In this document: positions 9,862-18,075 of the stretch, piece by piece
Layout: every line of letters starts with the position of its first letter
Numbering within the stretch: the stretch's first letter is position 1
NCBI GenBank assembly: GCA_031283085.1
Contig: JAITCM010000110.1
Span: forward strand, 1-41,583
DNA length: 41,583 bases
Origin: Chitinispirillales bacterium
GTDB taxonomy: Bacteria; Fibrobacterota; Chitinivibrionia; Chitinivibrionales; Chitinispirillaceae
Reading direction: 5' to 3'
The notes under the pieces: model-generated
The model's database searches: none
Seen by the model: the letters and a program-made list of their open reading frames with translations, nothing else
Told to the model about the DNA's origin: nothing
Made by a program: the position numbers and the translations under genes

Positions 9862-9901
9862 CTCGCAATGACTGTCATTGCGAGCGAAGCGAAGCCAATC
9901 C
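9862..9901. repeat. Inverted pair of GTCATTGCGAG repeats
   Basis: CTCGCAATGAC, a single T, and GTCATTGCGAG form a perfect 11-bp inverted repeat (9862-9884). The right arm continues into CGAAGCGAAGCCAATCC, matching the repeat at 8410. It lies between mgtE and the next gene. It could act as a weak transcript-end hairpin, but no T-run follows. Confidence 0.75.
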
Positions 9902-9996
9902 GGAAAGTCACAACTCTTAAAAAAGAATATTTACACAAAATTTGAAACAGTCTTGGGATTTTGACTTTATTTTAATAATTCAATACGGAGGTCAGT

Positions 9997-11544
9997 ATGA
10001 AAAAACGTCATGCCGTTAATATCGTATATGTATTGGTGTTTGCCGTCGCCGCCCCAATCTCTCTTTGTCTTGCTCAGACCAGGGCTATTGACAAGCGCGG
10101 CGATATGCTCTTTGAGGGGCGTCCGTTCTTTACCGACTCGGCGCTTTACAACGGCTACGACCTTGGCGGGTCGCCTCTCGGCCTGTTTGACCGCGGGTCT
10201 CCGCGTCACGCCGTCGATGTCGGTTACAGGTACGCCGGATTGGGGGACGGGGCGGGGCACTATATGAACGGGATGTCGTTCACGGAGGGCGGGCCGGGTA
10301 TCGCGTACTTCCGGTTTTCCTACGGCCCCGACTTGTTGTCGCGCAAAAACGGCGGCAATGAGACGAGCTTGACGCTGCATCGTTTTGGGCTTGTTGTGGC
10401 CGGGCAGGCCGGTTCGGGGATAATTCGCGGGTCGCTTGTGGCCGACGGTTTTTACGGCAACCAGAAGTGGGCGGAGAGCGACAGCGCGCGGACGTTTATG
10501 GGGTTTGAGCGGCTGCGCCTCGATTTGGGGTCGCGGATACATCCTGCGTTGCGGATAGGGGTGTTCTTTGGGGTCATAGGGCGCTACGATTCGCTGTATA
10601 TCCCGGTTCCGCCCAATATGCGGCCGGAAAGCGTTCCCGAACGCTCCGACCGCGCCGGTCAGATAAACCTGCCGGAGTTCGGCGCCAGTTTGGATTTTGG
10701 CGAGGATGGGCTGCCCGTGCGCAGCAATCTTACTTTCTCGTACGCGTTAAGCCGCTTTATCAACACGTCGAAGGACCCGTTGCTTAGCCCGCCGTACACG
10801 TGGAAACCGATGCCCATACCCACGGATAAATACGGCTACACTACGGATAAGAACGGCAACACGGACGCCATAAGGAACGACAGCTTTGACCTCTTTTGGG
10901 TGACGCGGGGGCGGGTTCCGGTTAAGGAGAGCGGGTTTGCGTTCAATCCGGGGTTGCTTTTCGGGCTTACGGGGAACGCGGGCGAGATGCGTCAACCGAC
11001 GGATGATAACAACATCATCAATTTGGGGGATGCCAAATCCTCATACGACCTGTCGGGGATTTGGTTTGGCTTGGGGACGGGATTTGAGGCGCTGAAGTAC
11101 GCCGACGCGCACTTAGAGTACACGCTGGCCGATATGTCGCTTTCGGTCACCCCCGCCGTCGGGGCGGAGAAGGAGGTGTCGCGGACGCTGCATCACGTGT
11201 CTGTGGGCGTGTCGAGCAGATTAAACGAGTACGTGGAGCTGCCCGTTGTGATAGTTCCGCGGTTAGCCTGGTTTGCCTCCGGCACGGCGGGTGTGTTAGG
11301 GGCGCGGCGTTTGAGCCTTAGCCCGCTTGACTTGGCGGGCGGCATGAGCAAGGCGCCGCTCTACTGGCCGGAGAGATTTTTGGACGGTTTCCGGCGCGTG
11401 TCCGGATTTACGATAGGCGTTGACGGGCACGCGTTTGAGGGGCGTTTGAACGCGTCTGTCTGGACGACAATTCTGTCGAGCAGCGTGGAGGCCGAGGATG
11501 GCGGGCTGGAGTTTGGGTTGAAAGTCGGATTTTTGGTTAAATGA
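9997..11544 (+). CDS. Probable outer-membrane or periplasmic protein, unknown function
   Basis: The 515-residue protein starts with a signal peptide (MKKRH, then hydrophobic VNIVYVLVFAVAAPISLCLA, likely cleaved before QTRA). The remainder has no membrane helices and alternates short hydrophobic and polar stretches with many Gly/Asp turns and aromatic residues. The last strand (GGLEFGLKVGFLVK) looks amphipathic. This is compatible with a beta-barrel outer-membrane protein. I do not recognise a named family. The ATG has GGAGG at 9987-9991. The gene stands alone, and an ATTTTGACTTTA motif shared with two other loci lies about 30 bases upstream of the start. Confidence 0.85.
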   Translation: MKKRHAVNIVYVLVFAVAAPISLCLAQTRAIDKRGDMLFEGRPFFTDSALYNGYDLGGSPLGLFDRGSPRHAVDVGYRYAGLGDGAGHYMNGMSFTEGGPGIAYFRFSYGPDLLSRKNGGNETSLTLHRFGLVVAGQAGSGIIRGSLVADGFYGNQKWAESDSARTFMGFERLRLDLGSRIHPALRIGVFFGVIGRYDSLYIPVPPNMRPESVPERSDRAGQINLPEFGASLDFGEDGLPVRSNLTFSYALSRFINTSKDPLLSPPYTWKPMPIPTDKYGYTTDKNGNTDAIRNDSFDLFWVTRGRVPVKESGFAFNPGLLFGLTGNAGEMRQPTDDNNIINLGDAKSSYDLSGIWFGLGTGFEALKYADAHLEYTLADMSLSVTPAVGAEKEVSRTLHHVSVGVSSRLNEYVELPVVIVPRLAWFASGTAGVLGARRLSLSPLDLAGGMSKAPLYWPERFLDGFRRVSGFTIGVDGHAFEGRLNASVWTTILSSSVEAEDGGLEFGLKVGFLVK

Positions 11545-11571
11545 GCAATCGTCGAATTTACGGTGTTGTGG

Positions 11572-11593
11572 GGGCGGCTTTGTGAGGCCGCCC
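11572..11593 (+). other. GC hairpin between the membrane protein and sigma factor genes
   Basis: A 7-bp stem (GGGCGGC / GCCGCCC) with an 8-base loop resembles the terminators at 2101 and 7338 but has no T-run behind it. It may be a weak terminator or a processed hairpin in the sigma-factor leader. Confidence 0.4.
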
Positions 11594-11628
11594 GGCAAAT
11601 ACATTCGCAAGGAGACTGTTTTATAAAA

Positions 11629-12963
11629 ATGGAAAAAGAGGCGCATAATGAGTTGCAGCGTGACGTGCGTTACGGCGACCCGATGTGGTTGTACATGAAC
11701 AGTTTGCGGCGTGTTCCGCTGATTGACCATGGTCAGGAGAGTAAGCACGCGATACTGATGTATTTCGCGCAGCGTAATCTGATGGATATGGCGTATCGGG
11801 AGCCGTTTGTCCAGAACGAGGTGTACCTCATGGGGGAGTGGCTCAAGGACGGGCGCATAGAACCGGTAGACGTGCTCAGGGTGCGGGAGGACCAGGTGAA
11901 AGACCCGGCGCGGGTGGAAGAGTTGCGGAAGTCTTTTTTGGAGAGCCTTTCGGAGGCAAAGGCAATGACCGAGGAGACCGGGCGGATGAGGGCAGCGCTC
12001 GGCGATTCGGGCGACAGGGCTTTGCTTGAGAAGATAGCCGGTTTGGAGGAGCAGTACATAGAGAAGTTCCAGTCGCTGCGTTTGAACACGCGGAAGGTTC
12101 GGGATATGTTGGGCAAGTATCGTGAATATCTGTTTGAGAATAAGAAAGAAGCGCTCATAGAGAGCTATACCTATTGGGACGGCGTACGCGACCAGGCGAA
12201 GTGCGCCATGATAGAGGCTAACGTGCGGCTCGTGGTCAGTATCGCGAAGCGCTACGCGCACAGGGGGCTGGAGATAAGCGACCTCATACAGGAGGGCAAC
12301 AAGGGCCTGATAACCGCGGTTGAAAACTACGATTACCGCAAGTTCTACAAGTTTTCCACCTACGCGATATGGTGGATTCGCGAGGCGCTCTCTCGCGCCA
12401 TCCACGAGAAGTCTAAGACCATCCACCTGCCGGCCAGCACATTTGACCTCGTCAACAAAATCGAGCAGTTTAGCAGAAAGTGGAGCGTGGCGCACGGAAC
12501 GCCGCCGACGATAGAGACGATAGCGAAGGAACTCAAGTGCTCCGAGGAGAAGATAGAGATGGCCATTGAGTGCGCGTCTACCCTTATCTCCTTAGACAAG
12601 GAGGTCGGCGCTGACGACGGGACGACGGTGGGCGAGTACATAGAGGACACGCAGAGCGAGGACCCGTTCAACCGGCTGTCGCTAAACAACCTGAAAGAGT
12701 GCATATCGGTGGTGCTCGACTCGCTGGATTACAAGGAGCGGGAAACGGTGATAATGCGCTTCGGTTTGGACGACGGCAGGATAAAGACGCTGGGGGAGAT
12801 AGGGGTAAAGCTAAACTTGACTAACGAGAGGGTGCGGCAGATAGAGATTAAGGCGTTGCGTAAATTGAAACAGTCGAGTATGGTTCATGAGTTGGAGTCT
12901 TGGCGGGAGGACTTTGTTACTATTGCCGATGGGGGGTTGGAGGACAGGAATGAGGGGGATTAA
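11629..12963 (+). CDS. Sigma-70 family RNA polymerase sigma factor (RpoD/SigA type, divergent)
   Basis: The 444-residue protein has region 1.2 near residues 17-32 (DPMWLYMNSLRRVPLID), a ~155-residue helical non-conserved segment, and region 2 from ~194 (VRLVVSIAKRYAHRGLEISDLIQEGNKGL; KFSTYAIWWIREALSRAI). Region 3 follows, then region 4.2 at ~387-415 (TLGEIGVKLNLTNERVRQIEIKALRKLK). It lacks a region 1.1 of usual length. Normally near-invariant positions are changed: IHEKSKTIHLPAS where SigA has IADQARTIRIP. It could be the primary sigma or a group 2 (RpoS-like) factor, and the sequence alone does not settle this. The ATG at 11629 was chosen because AAGGAG lies at 11609-11614; the spacing of 14 is long. 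Confidence 0.88.
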   Translation: MEKEAHNELQRDVRYGDPMWLYMNSLRRVPLIDHGQESKHAILMYFAQRNLMDMAYREPFVQNEVYLMGEWLKDGRIEPVDVLRVREDQVKDPARVEELRKSFLESLSEAKAMTEETGRMRAALGDSGDRALLEKIAGLEEQYIEKFQSLRLNTRKVRDMLGKYREYLFENKKEALIESYTYWDGVRDQAKCAMIEANVRLVVSIAKRYAHRGLEISDLIQEGNKGLITAVENYDYRKFYKFSTYAIWWIREALSRAIHEKSKTIHLPASTFDLVNKIEQFSRKWSVAHGTPPTIETIAKELKCSEEKIEMAIECASTLISLDKEVGADDGTTVGEYIEDTQSEDPFNRLSLNNLKECISVVLDSLDYKERETVIMRFGLDDGRIKTLGEIGVKLNLTNERVRQIEIKALRKLKQSSMVHELESWREDFVTIADGGLEDRNEGD

Positions 12964-13042
12964 GGCGGCTTGCGTATCTCATTGTAAGGCGACGGCGTCG
13001 TTGCGGGCGCGGCGTTGCCTTACGGGGAATTAAGGTATCTGT

Positions 13043-13915
13043 ATGGAAACGCGTATTACCGGCGCCGCAAAGAGCGTGTGTCTGTTAGGCGACCCCGTGG
13101 CTCACTCGATATCGCCTCAGATACACAACAGGGCTTTTGAGGCACTGGGATTGCCGTACGTCTACATTCCGCTCCGTGTTGAGCCGCGGTCGTTGCACTC
13201 CGCGATTCATACGCTGCGGTTCGGTATGGCCGGGGCCAACGTCACGATTCCGCATAAGGAGCGGGCGTTGCGCTTTTGCGATGAGATTTCGGAACTCTCG
13301 GCGGCTGCGGGGGCGGTTAATACGCTCTATTTGAAAAACGGGCGGCTCTGCGGGACTACTACCGACCCCGCGGGGTTCTACAGGGCGCTTGAGGCGGCGG
13401 GGCGCGTGCTTGACGGCGGGGACGACGCGGTGATTTTGGGCAGCGGAGGGACGGCCCGGACGCTCGGCGCGGCGTTGTTGCTTGACAAAAAATGCAGGTC
13501 GCTTGTTATCGCCGCGCGGTCTGTTGACAAAGCCGAGGCGCTGGCGTTATCGATAAAAGGGCTGGGTAAGGCGCCGGTAAGCGGCGTTAAGACAGGGTCG
13601 CCGCAGAGCGCGGAGTTGTTAGGCAAGTGCACCTTATTAGTCAACTGTACGAGCGTGGGGATGCATCCGAATGTGGACGACACGCCGTTGGACAGGAGTT
13701 TTTTTAATTCGGGTATGACGGTTTTTGACGCGGTATACAATCCGGGGGAAACGAGATTTTTGCGTGAGGCGGCGGCGGCGGGGTGCGTGGCGAGGAACGG
13801 GTTATTGATGCTGTTGCATCAGGGTTTGGAGTCATTCAGGTATTGGACGGGTGTGGACGCGCCAGCGGATATTTTTGACGAGGCGTGGCTGCGGTCACTG
13901 GTATGTAATGATTGA
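13043..13915 (+). CDS. aroE: Shikimate dehydrogenase
   Basis: The 290-residue NADP-dependent enzyme reduces 3-dehydroshikimate to shikimate in aromatic amino acid synthesis. The shikimate-binding SISP lies at residues 22-25, catalytic Lys72 in NVTIPHKE and catalytic Asp108 in TTDPAGF. A Rossmann GSGGTAR follows in the second domain, then NCTSVGMHP and the C-terminal GLLMLLHQGLESFRYWTG block typical of AroE. The start is an ATG at 13043 with a modest AAGG upstream. The stop is 24 bases before aroA, so the two pathway genes form an operon. AroA acts two steps later in the same pathway. Confidence 0.95.
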   Translation: METRITGAAKSVCLLGDPVAHSISPQIHNRAFEALGLPYVYIPLRVEPRSLHSAIHTLRFGMAGANVTIPHKERALRFCDEISELSAAAGAVNTLYLKNGRLCGTTTDPAGFYRALEAAGRVLDGGDDAVILGSGGTARTLGAALLLDKKCRSLVIAARSVDKAEALALSIKGLGKAPVSGVKTGSPQSAELLGKCTLLVNCTSVGMHPNVDDTPLDRSFFNSGMTVFDAVYNPGETRFLREAAAAGCVARNGLLMLLHQGLESFRYWTGVDAPADIFDEAWLRSLVCND

Positions 13916-13939
13916 CTGTTGACAGGGGAGAACGATAAT

Positions 13940-15220
13940 ATGAGATGGACAGTGAGGCCGTCGTCGCCGACGGGCGCGATAGTGATTCCGCCGTCCAAGT
14001 CGCATACCATACGGGCGCTGCTGGTCGCGACTTTGGCGTCGGGCGATTCCGTTGTGCGTCGTCCGCTGCTGCAGGGCGACGGCGCTTCGGCGCTTAGGGC
14101 GGCGGCGTCTATGGGGGCGGTCATTGACATCCGCGACGGGGATGTCTTTGTGACGGGCATCGGCGGCGAGTATAATTTGGGCACCGACCTGATAGATATG
14201 GGGAATTCCGGCACGGGGTTAAACCTTTTCTGCTCCGCGGCGGCGCTTGGCGGGAGGGAACGCCGTTTTGACGGGGACGCCTCGCTTCGCGCAAGGCCGG
14301 TGCGGCCGCTGCTTGGCGCGCTTGAGCAGCTCGGCGCCGCGGTCACCGTGGAGGGGGCGGAGGCGGGGCATGATTTGCCCTTTCTCATCCGCGGGCCGCT
14401 CAAGGGAGGGCGCGCCGCGGTGGACGGCATCTCCTCGCAGTTTGTTTCGAGCCTCCTCTTCTCCGCGCCGCTCATGCCGCATGACACGCACATCACCGTG
14501 CATAATCTGCACGAGCAACCCTACATTGAGATGACGCTGTGGTGGCTTGCCGGGCAGGGGATAGAGGTAGAGTATTCTAAGGAGTTGACCTCCTACAAGG
14601 TGCGCGGCGGCCAGAGTTACAAACCTGTGGACATGACCATACCGGCTGATTTCTCCTCGGCTGTTTTCGCCGCGGTGGCCGCCGCGATTGGCGGCGCGCC
14701 CATAGAGCTGTGCGGGCTGGATTTCTCCGACACCCAGGGCGACAAGGAGGTCTTCAGGCATTTGGAGGCGATGGGCGCAACCGTGGAGCGCAGCATCGAC
14801 ACGGTGATAGTCTCCGGCGGCCGGCTTCACGGCACGATAATAGACCTGAACCGCACCCCCGACGCCCTGCCGGCCCTGGCGGTCGCCGCCGCCGCCGCGG
14901 AGGGCGAAACGGTCTTCACAAACGTGGCGCAGGCGAGAATCAAGGAGACCGACAGAATAGCGGTGATGGCGGAAGAATTGGGAAAGATGGGAATAACCGT
15001 AAAGGAACTGCCCGACGGGATGGTGGTACGCGGCGGAAAGTTTATGGGCGCGCGTGTGAACAGCCACAGGGACCACAGGGTGGCCATGGCTCTGGCGCTG
15101 GCCGGAATGAACGCGGAGGGAGAGACGGAGATTGACGGGGCGGAGGTAGCGGAAGTCACATACCCCACGTTTGTCGAGGATTTTGTGAGAATCGGGGCCA
15201 ATATTGTGGTTAGAAGTTGA
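13940..15220 (+). CDS. aroA: 3-phosphoshikimate 1-carboxyvinyltransferase (EPSP synthase)
   Basis: The 426-residue enzyme joins phosphoenolpyruvate to shikimate-3-phosphate. Visible family motifs, in order, are PPSKSHTIRALL (K20, S21, R25), GNSGTGLNLF, ASLRARPVRPLL, the substrate-binding SQFVSSLL, TPDALPALA with the catalytic Asp, IKETDRI with the catalytic Glu, and HRDHRVAMA. Length and motif order are normal. The ATG at 13940 follows AGGGGAG (13924-13930). A TTG at 13919 is in frame but has no ribosome site. Cotranscribed with aroE. Confidence 0.96.
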   Translation: MRWTVRPSSPTGAIVIPPSKSHTIRALLVATLASGDSVVRRPLLQGDGASALRAAASMGAVIDIRDGDVFVTGIGGEYNLGTDLIDMGNSGTGLNLFCSAAALGGRERRFDGDASLRARPVRPLLGALEQLGAAVTVEGAEAGHDLPFLIRGPLKGGRAAVDGISSQFVSSLLFSAPLMPHDTHITVHNLHEQPYIEMTLWWLAGQGIEVEYSKELTSYKVRGGQSYKPVDMTIPADFSSAVFAAVAAAIGGAPIELCGLDFSDTQGDKEVFRHLEAMGATVERSIDTVIVSGGRLHGTIIDLNRTPDALPALAVAAAAAEGETVFTNVAQARIKETDRIAVMAEELGKMGITVKELPDGMVVRGGKFMGARVNSHRDHRVAMALALAGMNAEGETEIDGAEVAEVTYPTFVEDFVRIGANIVVRS

Positions 15221-15258
15221 GGCCGGAATACAATAGCCGGAAAGGACGTAGTGCTAAA

Positions 15259-16365
15259 ATGAGGGGATATCGAGCGATAAGCCTGTTTTCCGGCGCCGGC
15301 GGAATGGATATAGGCGTCAAAGATGCCGGTTTCGGCATTCTCGCGGAAATTGAAATAGACAAATATTGCTGCCAAACCTTACGCGCCGGCGTGGAAAGAG
15401 AGAAGGGAAGCACCGCGGTATTTGAAGCTGACATTAGAGAGGTGAACCCTGAAGATCTAATGAAGAAGCTGAAATTGAAGCCAAAAGAATTGGAGCTGTT
15501 ATTCGGCGGGCCTCCCTGTCAGCCGTTTTCATTGGCCGGAAAACAAAAGTCGATGGATGACGCACGCGGTCCGTTACTATTTGAAATTTTGCGTTTTGCG
15601 GATACGCTAAAACCTAAAGTCATTTTCGTAGAACAGGTTAAAGGACTCTTATCGGCAAAAGGCGAAAAGGGCAGAAAGGGCGAGGTATTCGAATTATTTA
15701 TCGGCGAATTGGAGAAAATTAATTATACCCCTAAATGGCAAATATGCTGCGCCGCCGACTATGGCGTCCCGCAAATCCGCGAGAGGGTTATTATAATCGC
15801 CACTTATGGGAAAAACGGGTTTATTTTTCCGGAGCATAGCCATGCCCCCAAAGAACAGGCCAACTGCCTGTTTAATATGGAACCGTACAAGACTGTCGGC
15901 GAAGCGCTATCCGGGCTGGGAAAGCCGGCCGATAAAATAAAAGGGACGACTTTTTACAATCGTGTTGACAGCCATGTGGATGTTACGCCTATGCGAGACA
16001 AAGAAAGAATCGCGAACGTTCCGGAGGGAACGTATCTTGCTTCGCAGACGCATCTAAGCAAGGATGTTTTATGCGGATTGCAACCGAAAGACACGACAAA
16101 ATACTTAAGGCTTAGCAGGGGCAGGCCCTCAAATACTTTGCGTTGCGGGGAGATATTTTACCACCCCACGGAAAACAGGTATTTGACGCCGAGAGAATAT
16201 ATGCGGTTGCACGGATACAGGGATGATTATATTTTATTAGGCCCCATCAGATCGCGTACCGGAACCGTCAAGAATTTGGACCAACACCGGCAGGTCGCGA
16301 ATTCCGTCCCGCCGCCGCTGGCTTATGCGATTGCGAATAAAATCAGGAGTTTTTTAGATGAGTAA
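15259..16365 (+). CDS. DNA (cytosine-5) methyltransferase (Dcm/HhaI type)
   Basis: The 368-residue protein transfers a methyl group from S-adenosylmethionine to C5 of cytosine in a specific DNA sequence. Motif I (SLFSGAGGMDIG) is near the N-terminus and motif IV is GGPPCQPFSLAG with catalytic Cys87. Motif VI reads VEQV (E125-Q126) instead of the usual ENV. Motif VIII is PQIRERVIIIA, motif IX RPSNTLRCGE and motif X QVANSVPPPLAYAIA. Base composition and codon use are more AT-rich than in aroA and the next gene, suggesting transfer. The start is an ATG with a weak AAAGGA 12 bases upstream. The target site is unknown. A decayed, probably restriction-enzyme reading frame follows directly. Confidence 0.93.
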   Translation: MRGYRAISLFSGAGGMDIGVKDAGFGILAEIEIDKYCCQTLRAGVEREKGSTAVFEADIREVNPEDLMKKLKLKPKELELLFGGPPCQPFSLAGKQKSMDDARGPLLFEILRFADTLKPKVIFVEQVKGLLSAKGEKGRKGEVFELFIGELEKINYTPKWQICCAADYGVPQIRERVIIIATYGKNGFIFPEHSHAPKEQANCLFNMEPYKTVGEALSGLGKPADKIKGTTFYNRVDSHVDVTPMRDKERIANVPEGTYLASQTHLSKDVLCGLQPKDTTKYLRLSRGRPSNTLRCGEIFYHPTENRYLTPREYMRLHGYRDDYILLGPIRSRTGTVKNLDQHRQVANSVPPPLAYAIANKIRSFLDE

Positions 16366-16691
16366 AATATTCGAGTTATACGGATATAGGCTTAATTGCT
16401 GGAATGCCGAAGCGGAAACAAACCTAAAGAGCGTATTCTGTCCGTTTATGAACGCGGAATGCGACGGCGGCGGGAATCGGTTATGGCGATTTGACCGATA
16501 GTAAAGAAAGCGTTCTCGAATTAAAAAAAACTAAATTATTTTCAGGGCCTATATCAAGAAGCGGCGGCAATAATTCAAAAGGGTTTATAGATATTGTTAA
16601 AATAGGAGCGCCTCCGCCAAAAAATCAAATATGGAAATCGTTGTTATATAAAAACCCATTGGGAAGCTGGGATGGAAAAATGTTCGTATGA
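16358..16691 (+). pseudogene. Decayed gene downstream of the methyltransferase (probable restriction endonuclease remnant)
   Basis: An ATG at 16358 overlaps the methyltransferase stop and opens a 47-codon frame (MSKIFELYGYRLNC ... CPFMNAECDGGGNR) that stops at 16501. Protein-like sequence continues in another frame from about 16476 (GYGDLTDSKESVLELKK ... NPLGSWDGKMFV) to a stop at 16691. This pattern fits a single gene broken by a frameshift and probably an internal deletion. The partner of a lone methyltransferase is most often its restriction enzyme. The Cys-rich CPF...C segment recalls the N-terminus of NotI-like endonucleases, but I hold that only weakly. The DNA is clearly AT-richer than its surroundings. 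Confidence 0.5.
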
Positions 16692-18007
16692 ATAAGTGGA
16701 CTGTCGATACGCTGACCGCCGCGGTTTACAACCGGGAATTACTGCGGGATTCCCGGTTGGATGTTGTCGACGCGTTCGTTGAGTTGATGAACCGCCGGTT
16801 CCCGCCGAGCGTTTTTTCGGAGCAGTTGAATTGCCGCCGCCGCGCTATTGATAACGCGGAGTCGTCAAAAAGATTGCTGGACGGGGCGGCACAGAGTTTT
16901 CCCGACGTGATAGAGTGTCAATCCGTTACCGAAAGTTCTTTAAATGATTTGACCGGCTGCGCCATAGTCTTCACCGCCGGCGGGGATGGGGAGCGGCTGC
17001 GGCTTAGTTTGATTGACAGGGGAGAGCCGGAGGAGGCGCTGCGCGATTTTACTAAGGCGACATACCCGCTCAAGGGCTTTCCGAACGGTTTCGGCGCGCT
17101 GCAGATAAATCTGGCTATGGTGGGCGCGATTTGCCGCGAGTACGGGATTGACGTGCCGGTAATCGTTACCACGGGACCGGCCGGGTCGGTTACGGACAGG
17201 GTTATCCCGGAGGTCATCAACAGGTACGATAATTTCGGATTGTCGAATGTAATGATAATACCGCAGGGCGAGCGTTTGCATTTTACGGTTGACGAGAGGT
17301 TCGCGGTTCGGTTGACCGAGGGGAAATTATCACCGGTCGTCCAGCCTGACGAGACGGGCGGGCCGCTTATGGCGTTGAAACGGCCATTGGCGAAGCGGGA
17401 ATCTATGGATGCCGGTACAAATATCAATACGGATATTAATACGGATACGGTATTGCAATGGCTGTCGTCACGGGATTGTGAAAAACTGCTCATAGTACAG
17501 GCCACCGCCGTGTACGAGCCCCGTATGCTTGCCCGAATAGCGACCGCCGCTCGCGGGCACGATTGCGCTGGGGTGGGGATACCGCGGAGCCGGTTTGATT
17601 CCAATGACCCGTTCGGCACATTCGCGGCCGTCGAAAAAGAGGGCGGCAGGCGGACGGTCTTCATCATCGAACAGGCTATCCGTAATGATGAGACGCGGTC
17701 AATAATCGATACCCGCACCGGCGCCCATTTGCCGCTAAACACAGGTTTATACGCCGTTGATATTAATTTGTTGCTGGACAGCGAATTGCCGGACTACGCC
17801 ACGCCGCCCAAAGAGGTGCTGCCCGGCATCCCGCGTTCGCCCAAAGTCGGCTACGCCGCCACGGATTTATTGCCGCTCGCCGTGAACCCTGTAGTCCTTA
17901 CCGTCTCCCCGGATTCCTACGCGGTGATAAAGAACGCGGACGACCTTGATACCCTTTCCGCCGCCGCCCGTCGTTTCGGCTTGCATGAATATGTGTCAAT
18001 GTATTAA
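16688..18007 (+). CDS. Sugar-nucleotidyltransferase-like protein, unassigned
   Basis: The 439-residue protein has an AGGDGERLR loop at residues ~96-104 that resembles the nucleotide-binding AGGxGxRL of sugar-phosphate nucleotidyltransferases and UDP-sugar pyrophosphorylases. Further on come TKATYPLKG, PVIVTTGPAG, IIPQGERLHFTVDE and GGPLMAL, reminiscent of the UDPGP/UAP1 fold, but I cannot name a specific enzyme. An in-frame low-complexity insert (GTNINTDINTDT, nt ~17414-17449) interrupts the middle. The ATG overlaps the stop of the broken upstream frame, and no good ribosome site is visible. GC content returns to the local norm here. Substrate unknown. Confidence 0.7.
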   Translation: MNKWTVDTLTAAVYNRELLRDSRLDVVDAFVELMNRRFPPSVFSEQLNCRRRAIDNAESSKRLLDGAAQSFPDVIECQSVTESSLNDLTGCAIVFTAGGDGERLRLSLIDRGEPEEALRDFTKATYPLKGFPNGFGALQINLAMVGAICREYGIDVPVIVTTGPAGSVTDRVIPEVINRYDNFGLSNVMIIPQGERLHFTVDERFAVRLTEGKLSPVVQPDETGGPLMALKRPLAKRESMDAGTNINTDINTDTVLQWLSSRDCEKLLIVQATAVYEPRMLARIATAARGHDCAGVGIPRSRFDSNDPFGTFAAVEKEGGRRTVFIIEQAIRNDETRSIIDTRTGAHLPLNTGLYAVDINLLLDSELPDYATPPKEVLPGIPRSPKVGYAATDLLPLAVNPVVLTVSPDSYAVIKNADDLDTLSAAARRFGLHEYVSMY

Positions 18008-18044
18008 TTTATAAATGTGTTGATGTTGTTGATTTTGACGTACC

Positions 18045-18061
18045 GCGCCGCGAAGCGGCGC
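18045..18061 (+). other. Perfect GC hairpin downstream of the nucleotidyltransferase-like gene
   Basis: GCGCCGC, GAA, GCGGCGC form a perfect 7-bp stem, followed by ATATTTGTTT. It may serve as a weak terminator. It also resembles a degenerate copy of the GCGACGCGGTAGCGGCGC unit that begins the nearby repeat. Confidence 0.45.
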
Positions 18062-18075
18062 ATATTTGTTTGATG

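Noticed and set aside
11563-11628. Upstream GTG start for the sigma factor
   Set aside because: It would begin inside the GC hairpin and add 22 residues without family similarity. The ATG at 11629 with AAGGAG upstream is better.
11296-12495. Minus-strand open frame (399 codons)
   Set aside because: Antisense to the outer-membrane protein and sigma factor genes, with shadow-type composition.
12984-13023. Hairpin GTAAGGCGAC / GTTGCCTTAC upstream of aroE as a terminator or riboswitch
   Set aside because: The stem is 10 bp with one G-U pair and a 20-base loop, but there is no T-run and no aptamer-like structure I recognise.
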